Below are positions 56,823 through 64,000 of a stretch of 64,000 nucleotides of DNA, piece after piece. The number at the start of each line of letters is the position of its first letter. Position 1 is the stretch's first letter. Under the pieces are notes generated by a model. The model worked only from the letters and a program-made list of their open reading frames with translations, was not told the DNA's origin and did not search any database. Where the stretch lies: contig CM052360.1 of assembly GCA_028551475.1 (NCBI GenBank), positions 21,894,682 through 21,958,681 of the forward strand. The letters are read 5' to 3'. The DNA is from Casuarina equisetifolia (taxonomy: Eukaryota > Streptophyta > Magnoliopsida > Fagales > Casuarinaceae). The translations under genes were made by a program, and so were the position numbers.

Positions 56823-57509
56823 TGTTGGGTTGGTCCAGCCCATATTCGAGGACTTATTATTGGGTCCAATTAGGGTAATGTGGCCCTAAGGTTTAAAAGG
56901 AAAAATATAGGGTTTTTTCTTTAAGAGAACGGGTGAATGGCCGTCAAAGAAAAGAGAGAGAGAAAAGAAAAGAGCAGAATTTCGCAGGAATTAGAGGCCC
57001 TGCGCAGCAGTTGATCAAACATCTGATCAAGGTCAATCCGTGGTCTGATTGAGCTGATTTTTTGTCAGCAGGTTCAGGATTGGGTGTTCTTCATTGTGAA
57101 CGGTTGGATCGTCGTTTGGAGCTCTTGAAGTCAGCAGATTGTGGTCGAAAATCTGGGTGATATTTCTCCAACTTTTTCTTGGTTAAGTTGTTGTTTACAA
57201 CTTGTTTCTTCACTATTTATTGGTGATTCTATTATTGTTGAATCAGTGAATCTTAGTCCTGTTGCTATTGTTAAGGACTTGATTGGGTTGTAACCTAACG
57301 ATTGATATAGTGGAGATTTGGGTGGACTCCGTGATCGGTCTCGTGTTTTTTTTATCCTTCACATTGGAGGAGTTTTTCCACGTAGAAATTCTTTTGTGTT
57401 GATTGTGATTTGCTTATTTTACTTGTGATTCAAATACATCGTTGGTATTTTAGTATTTCCTCATAGGTTCAATCAAAGTGAAAAACTTTATACGTCGTTT
57501 TTCCCTTCA
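56823..57509 (+). repeat. 5' LTR of copia element 2
   Basis: A 687-bp LTR. It contains GGTTTAAAAGG as a possible TATA-like stretch, and an (AG)n tract that is two units shorter than in the 3' LTR. Confidence 0.95.
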
Positions 57510-57512
57510 GAG

Positions 57513-57524
57513 TGGTATCAGAGC
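57513..57524 (+). promoter_or_regulatory. Primer-binding site of copia element 2
   Basis: TGGTATCAGAGC, the standard initiator tRNA-Met primer site of plant copia elements, starts three bases after the 5' LTR. Confidence 0.9.
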
Positions 57525-57563
57525 TTAGGTTGTGGTTGTTTTATCTTTGGATTTGATTGAACG

Positions 57564-60500
57564 ATGGAACTAAGCACTAATAGGATGATTAATTTGAATG
57601 GAAGAAACTATCATGTTTGGAAGGGTAAGATGGAAGATTTGCTTTATGTAAAGCGTTGGCACTTACCGGTGTTTAGTGAAACTAGACCAGATAACATGAG
57701 TGAGGCCGATTGGACTCTTGAGCATAAAATTGTATGCAGGTTCATTTGACAATTTGTAGATGAGAATGTTTTGAATCACATTAGTAAAGAAACACATGCT
57801 CAGACTCTATGGAACAAACTTGAATCTTTGTATGCTCGAAAGACTGGAAATAATAAGATGTATTTGATGAAGTAACTTATTAGCTTGAAATACAAAGATG
57901 GGCAATCCATATCTGATCATTTGAATGAGTTTCAGGGAATGTTAGATCAACTTTCAGGCATGAATATGAAGTTTGAAGATGAAGTACAAGGACTTTGGTT
58001 ACTTGGTACTTTACTAGAATCTTGGGAAACATTTCGTATGTCAGTGAGTAACTTTGCTCCCGATGGTATTGTCACTATGGATTTTGCCAAGACTAGTATT
58101 TTGAATGAAGAGATGAGAAGAAAGAGTCAGGGTTCTTTGTCTCATTCTGAAGCTTTGGTTGTTGAAAATAGGGGGAGAAGTCATAGTAGAGGTCTGAAAG
58201 GTTATAACAAAAGTCGAAGTAAGTCTAGATCATGGCATAAAAATGTGGAGTGCCATCATTGTGGCAAGATGGGTCATATCAAGAAAAATTGCTTCTAGCT
58301 GAAAAATGAAAAGAAAAATGGTTAAGGTAGAAATGAAAAGAAGAAAGTTAATGAAAGTGAGGAGAAGAAGGACAACAATGATAATGATCGAGTTGCAGCA
58401 GCTACTAATGAACTTGTTATTGTGTGCTATGATGATAATGTGAATTTTGCAAGCAATGAGACAAGTTGGGTAATTGATAGTGGTGCTTCTCTTCATATTA
58501 CTTCCAAGAGGGAGTTCTTTACTTCTTATACTCCTGGAAACTTTGGCACATTGAAGATGGGCAATGATTGCTTGGCTAAAGTTGCAGGTATGGGAGATGT
58601 ATGCTTGGAGACTCGTAATGGATCCAAGTTAGTTCTCAAGAATGTTAGACATGTACCAGAAATTCGCTTGAATTTGATTTTTACCGGACAACTTAATGAT
58701 GAAGGTTTTTGCAATATCTTCAATAATGGACAATGGAAACTTACTAAGGGTTCATTAGTTATTGCTAGAGGCAAGAAAGAGTCTTCTTTGTATTTATTTC
58801 AGGCCAAGATTTCTAAGAACATTTGTAATGTAGTGGAAGATAGGAATGCAAGTGCTTTATGGCACAAAAGGTTAAGTCACATGAGTGAGAAGGGCATGAA
58901 TATATTGGCAAAGAAGAACTTGTTATCTGGGATTAAGAGTGCAAAACTTGAGAAGTGTGCACATTATTTAGCTAGAAAACATAAAAGAGTTTCATTCTAT
59001 AGTCACCCTCCTTTAAGAAAATCAGATTTATTGGAGTTAGTACACTTAAATGTTTGTGGCCCAATTAACCCGAGGACGCTTGGTGGAGCACCCTACTTTG
59101 TGACCTTTATTGATGACTACTCAAGAAAGGTTTAGGTTTATGTTTTGATGTCAAAAGATCAAGTGCTAGATGTGTTTAAGCAGTTTCAAGTTTCAGTAGA
59201 GCGGCAAACTGGAAAGAAGTTGAAATGCATTTGATCAGACAATGGTGGTGAGTACATTGGACCATTTGATGAGTATTGTAGGCAACATGGTATTCGACAT
59301 CAGAAGAAACCTCCAAAAACACCTCAGTTGAATGGTATAGCAGAACGAATGAACAGGACATTGGTTGAGAGAGTTAGATGCATGATTTCAAATGCTAACC
59401 TACCAAAGACATTTTGGGGTGAGGCATTACTTACAGCAGCTTATGTTATCAATCTATCTCCAACTGTTGCTTTAGATGGTGATGTGCCAGATAGAGTTTG
59501 GTTTGGCAAGGATGTTTCCTATAACAACCTAAGAGTATTTGGTTACAAAACATTTGTTCATATTCCAAAGGATGAGAGGTCTAAGTTAGATGTCAAGACA
59601 TGAGAATGTATATTTCTTGGTTATGGTTCTGATGAATTTGGCTACAGGTGTTATGATCAGCTGTGAAGAAAATTGTGGGAGTCGTGATGTTGTATTTTTT
59701 GAGAATCAAAATATGACAGATATTGGCCAGAGTGAGAAGAATATGTCACAAGGCTCTAAGATTGGTATTGATATTGATTTAATTCCTTCAAATGATTTAC
59801 AGTGACAGTTGCCAGAACAAGTTGAGAGTGATATTCAGCATGATGTTCAAGATCAAGTTCAAAATGACCAACATGGTGTAGATAATAGTGACACTCAGAC
59901 AGATAATGTTGTTGATGTTCAGCAGAATCCATCTTCAGTTCCACCATTGAGGAGGTCTACTAGAGATCGCCATCCATCCTCTAGATACTCTATTGAGGAG
60001 TATATATTGTTGACTGATGCAGGTGAGCTTGAGAGCTTTGAAGAAGCAGCAGAGGATGTGGATAAGAAAAAATGGGTTGATGCAATGCAAGATGAGTTGA
60101 AATCTTTGCATGATAATCAAACATTTGAGTTGGTGACATTGCCTAAGGGCAAGAAAGCTTTGAAGAATCGTTGAATTTATAGATTGAAGCATGATGAAAA
60201 TTCTTCACAACCCCGATACAAAGCCAGACTAGTTGTTAAAGGTTTCAGTCAGAAAAAGGGAATTGATTATGATGAGATTTTCTCACCTGTTGTGAAAATG
60301 TCCTCAATTCGAGTGGTTTTGGGATTGGCTGCCAGTCTTGATCTTGAAATTGAGCAAATGGATGCAAAGACTGCTTTTCTTCATGGTGACCTAAATGAAG
60401 AAATTTATATGGAACAACCAGAGGGTTTTAAAGAAAAAGGTAAAGAGAACTATGTTTGCAAGCTAAAGAAAAGTTTATATGGCTTAAAACAGGCACCGAG

Positions 60501-61584
60501 ACAATAGTATCAAAAATTTGAGTCTTTTATGGGGGAGCAAGCCTATAAGAAGACAAATTCTGATCATTGTGTGTTTGTGCAGAAGTTCTCAGATGATGAC
60601 TTTGTCATTCTACTACTTTATGTAGATGACATGCTTATAGTTGGTAAGAATGCTGTAAAAATTGAAAAGTTGAAGCAGGAGTTAAGTAAGTCATTCTCAA
60701 TGAAAGATTTAGGCTTAGTGAAGCAAATTCTTGGTATGAGAGTTAGTCGTGATAGAAAAGCCAAGAAGTTGTGGTTGTCTCAAGAAGAGTATATCAAGAA
60801 AGTGCTTCAAAGGTTTTGTATGAATAAAGCTAAAGTGGTGAGCACGCCTCTTGCTACACATTTTAAGCTTAGTAAGAAACAATGTCCTGTAGATGAGGAA
60901 AACAGAAAAGATATAGAAAGAGTTCCTTATGCTTTGGCTGTTGGTTGTTTAATGTATGCAATGATTTGTACAAGACTAGATATAGCTCATGCAGTTGGAG
61001 TAGTTAGTAGATTTACTTCTAATCCTGGAAAAGAACATTGGAATGCAGTGAAGTGAATTCTAAGGTATCTTCGAGGCACTTCTAGTTTGAAACTTTCATT
61101 TGGGAGTGATAAGCCTATTCTTATGGGATATATAGATTCTGATATGGCAGGAGATATTGATAATAGAAGATCTACTTCAAGCTATTTGATTAAGTTTTCA
61201 GGGGGAGCTGTGGCATGGCAATCAAGATTACAAAAATGTATTGCTCTATTTACAACGGAAGCAGAATTTATTGCAGTAACAGAAGCATGTAAAGAGTTGC
61301 TTTGGATGAAGGAATTCATAAAAGAACTTGGTTTTGTGCAAGAAAGGTATGTGTTATTTTGTGATACTCAAAGTGCTATACGTCTTACTAAGAACTCTAC
61401 ATTTCATCAAAGATCAAAGCATATCGATGTAAGGTATCATTGGATACGAGATATCATGGAAACTAAAGAGGTTGCACTTGAAAAGGTACATACTGAGGAT
61501 AATGGTTCTGATATGATGACAAAGGCTCTATGGCGAGAAAAGTTTGAGTTTTGTCGGCATGAGGCCGGTTTGGATTGTGCTTGA
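57564..61584 (+). pseudogene. gag-pol of copia element 2, disabled by many stops
   Basis: One long frame runs from ATG 57564. The order is a gag domain (NYHVWKGKMEDLL), a zinc knuckle CHHCGKMGHIKKNC at 58251-58292, a protease with DSGAS (58476 on), integrase (HKRLSHMSEKG; SDNGGEY), reverse transcriptase (LKQAPRQ; YVDDM at 60619) and RNase H (DSDMAGDIDNRRST; TEAEFIA; KHIDVRYHW) ending at 61584. It is broken by about eleven in-frame stops (near 57747, 57873, 58298, 58322, 59135, 59233, 59601, 59803, 60172, 60505 and 61054) and by one missing base near 59665. At least eight of the stops sit where Trp, Arg or Gln is expected. A polypurine tract (GGAGGGGGAGAAT) precedes the 3' LTR. The Tork lineage is judged from TNT1-like RT and RNase H motifs. 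Confidence 0.92.
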
Positions 61585-61631
61585 GAAATGGACATATGGA
61601 ATCTCCCTCATTTAGGCTGGAGGGGGAGAAT

Positions 61632-62322
61632 TGTTGGGTTGGTCCAACCCATATTCGGGGACTTATTATTGGGTCCAATTAGGGTAATGTGGCCCTAAGG
61701 TTTAAAAGGAAAAATATAGGATTTTTTCTTTAAGAGAAGGGGTGAGTGGCCGTCAAAGAAAAGAGAGAGAGAGAGAAAAGAAAAGAGCAGAATTTCGCAG
61801 GAATTAGAGGCCCTGCGCAGCAGTTGATCAAACATCTGATCAAGGTCAATCCGTGGTCCGATTGAGCTGATTTTTTGTCAGCAGGTTCGGGATTGGGTGT
61901 TCTTCATTGTGAACGGTTGGATCGTCGTTTGGAGCTCTTGAAGTCAGCAGATTATGGTCGAAAATCTGGGTGATATTTCTCTAACTTTTTCTTGGTTAAG
62001 TTGTTGTTTACAACTTGTTTCTTCACTATTTATTGGTGATTCTATTATTGTTGAATCAGTGAATCTTAGTCCTGTTGCTATTGTTAAGGACTTGATTGGG
62101 TTGTAACCTAACGATTGATATAGTGGAGATTTGGGTGGACTCCGTGATCGGTCTCGTGTTTTTTTTATCCTTCACATTGGAGGAGTTTTTCCACGTAGAA
62201 ATTCTTTTGTGTTGATTGTGATTTGCTTATTTTACTTGTGATTCAAATACATCGTTGGTGTTTTAGTATTTCCTCATAGGTTCAATCAAAGTGGAAAACT
62301 TTATACGTCGTTTTTCCCTTCA
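61632..62322 (+). repeat. 3' LTR of copia element 2
   Basis: A 691-bp LTR, nearly identical to the 5' LTR. Its end at 62322 is followed by the second GTTTC target copy and the remainder of 2OGD exon 1. Confidence 0.95.
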
Positions 62323-64000
62323 GTTTCTTCCAGGTGGTGAACCACGGGGTTCCACCGGAGCTATGCCAAAGAGTGGAGGCCGTGGCTAAGAAATTCTTTG
62401 ACGGATCGCTGGAGGAGAAGAAGAAGGTCAAGCGGGAAGAGGGGAAGTCCATGGGATACCACGACAGTGAGTACAGTGAGAAAATCAGGGATTGGAAGGA
62501 AATGTTTGATTAGTGGCTTCAGGATCCTATATATTTACCGCCCTTGCCCGAATTTGATGACAAGGAAGACAGGAGCTTAACAAACAAGTGGCCATTGTTC
62601 CCTGCGGATTTTAGGTAATTTAAAGCTACCTGTCCCTTCTTTTACCTAGGCCAAAAAGGACATATTCCAGACATCGATCACTGCACAGTTAGTTGAAAGG
62701 GATAGTGTATAGTCTCCATGGTGCATGATTTGACTCATAGTGTCAATCAGAAGTTGCTAAATTGTGTAGCACATTCAAACTAAAACTTGAATTAAGATGG
62801 TGACTTGGAGTTCTTTAACAAATTGAATTCTATAGAGCCATGGGTTCTGCTCTGTAATATAATTTAGATTCTGCAGATTAGGTTCCCTCTCTATTTACCA
62901 AATGATTTTTTGGAGGCAACAGTACTTTTAAGTGTGGCTTCATAATGTGTTTAGTCTTATTCTACCATAAAAAGGAATTACCTTGCTAAGCTTACTGATC
63001 TCATGAAATTTATTTTAGAAGAAAAAGTTTTCTGCATTTGGGAAACTAGAGGAGTGTCTTGTTAGATGATTGGTTTTGATTTCCTTGGAAAACCTTGTTT
63101 GGGGATTAGGTTTTAAAAGATTTTGAGTTGCAAGTTGGGAAATTAAGAGAGGAAATTTTGTCAGCCATGGTTCACTTAGATTCTCTAATGAAACTGAAAC
63201 TGTTTTCCATCTTGCATGACAAATTCTGGTTTGTCCTAACTTGATTTTCCAGGGAAGCATGCCAAGAGTATGCACGAGAAGTGGAAAAAATGACTTTCAA
63301 GGTATTGGGACTCATCTCCCTAAGTTTAGGCTTACCACCTGATCGTTTAAGTGGCTACTTCAAAGACCAATTCAGCCTATTCCGGATCAATCACTATCCT
63401 GCATGCCCTTCCCCCCACCTAGCCCTTGGTGTAGGCCCCCACAAGGATATTAGTGCTATAACTGTAATTGCTCAGGATGATGTTGGAGGCCTGGAAGTGA
63501 GACGGAAATCAGATGCAGAGTGGGTTCTTGTTAAGCCTATCCCAGATGCCTACATCATTAATCTTGGTGACATCTTTCAGGTATTATTTATGGCCATCAT
63601 CTTGTATGGCGATCCTTATGATAAACTAGTTATCAGAACAAGAGCTGACGTGATCTTTAAACGATCTGCAGAAGTTTTCTGCTCCAAAGTATTCTACAGC
63701 TCTCTGATAGTGACAGAGTTTGCTTGTTTATGTAGGTTTGGAGCAATGATAAGTATGAGAGCGGGGAGCACAGGGTGGTGGTCAATTCCAATAAGGAGAG
63801 GTTTTCCATTCCACTTTTCCTCTTCCCATCACAGTACACCATGGTAAAGTCTCTGGAGGAGCTAGTAAATGAGCAGAGCCCTGCTAAATACAGGGAATTC
63901 AACTGGGGGAAGTTTTTAGTCGGTAGACACAGTTATTCCAAGAAGCAGGTTGTGGAGAAAGTCCAGATTTGTCAGTTTAGGATATCGGCTTAGTGGTGGT

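Larger units (their letters stand above)
56823..62322 (+). mobile_element. Ty1/copia retrotransposon 2 (Tork/TNT1-like), 5.5 kb
   Basis: A complete element with LTRs 56823-57509 (687 bp) and 61632-62322 (691 bp), TGTTGG...CTTCA ends, and a perfect 5-bp target duplication GTTTC at 56818-56822 and 62323-62327. The LTRs differ at about 11 positions plus a 4-bp (AG)n indel, about 1.6%, so the insertion is younger than copia element 1. The element lies in exon 1 of a 2OGD, in the same orientation as that gene. Confidence 0.96.
56646..63993 (+). pseudogene. 2-oxoglutarate/Fe(II) dioxygenase, exon 1 split by a copia element
   Basis: Exon 1 is in two parts, 56646-56822 and 62328-62614. With the element and one target copy removed it is 464 bp, the same as in the gene at 52859. 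Exon 2 (63253-63580) and exon 3 (63736-63993) have normal GT...AG boundaries. The N-terminal signature EIPVINLANVL, the VVNHGVPPE box, the iron ligands (PHKDISA; GEHRVVVNS) and the RFSIP motif are all present. Besides the insertion, a TAG stop replaces the residue after MFD at about 62511, so the gene would be disabled even without the element. Of the pair it has the better splice sites; the gene at 52859 has the better coding sequence. Confidence 0.9.

Noticed and set aside
57513..57524. tRNA gene fragment
   Set aside because: The tRNA-like complement is the primer-binding site of the copia element, directly behind its LTR.

Overview
This is nuclear DNA of a flowering plant, most likely a dicot. 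It is AT-rich, its genes carry spliceosomal introns, and it holds plant-specific families: germin-like proteins (GLPs), DUF247, arabinogalactan protein, 2-oxoglutarate dioxygenases (2OGDs), Ty1/copia elements and plant LINEs. I cannot name the species. There are no operons, rRNA genes or CRISPR arrays, and I saw no tRNA gene.

1-15 kb: mostly non-coding or decayed sequence. It holds LINE ORF1 remnants on the minus strand (about 3.1-3.8 and 7.0-7.65 kb), short tandem repeats, and three diverged copies of a dispersed repeat (4.4, 5.5 and 7.6 kb). A DUF247 gene starts at 9156 and is split by a 1,323-bp TG...CA element with a 5-bp target duplication, probably a solo LTR. A second DUF247 relic lies at 13.8-14.4 kb. 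Near 12.2 kb there is an almost perfect 50-bp foldback, and near 13.1-13.6 kb a LINE 3' end.

15-54.7 kb: a three-fold tandem array of one ancestral block. The block order is: GLP on the plus strand; a short GLP relic on the minus strand; a type-1 GLP on the minus strand; a type-2 GLP on the minus strand; a 2-3 kb AT-rich spacer; a 2OGD on the plus strand. Block I is about 15.0-26.5 kb, block II about 26.9-43.46 kb and block III about 43.46-54.7 kb. Of about eleven GLP loci only one (48930-49731) looks fully intact. The others are broken by frameshifts, stops, splice-site changes, deletions or insertions. Block I also carries an arabinogalactan-protein pseudogene. Block II carries a 5'-truncated LINE, and a 5.36-kb copia element that landed 4 bp inside a GLP intron.

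52.8-64 kb: two 2OGD genes of the same three-exon structure. The first (52859-54737) has good coding exons but its first intron begins GA instead of GT. The second (56646-63993) has a 5.5-kb Tork/TNT1-like copia element inserted in exon 1 with a perfect GTTTC target duplication, plus an in-frame stop. The LTRs of this element are about 98% identical, yet its gag-pol frame carries about eleven stops, mostly explained by C-to-T or G-to-A changes.

Overall the window is a young-to-middle-aged tandem gene cluster that has been duplicated in blocks and is decaying. The block structure, the parallel loss of GLP cysteines and splice sites, and the dated insertions are its most informative features.
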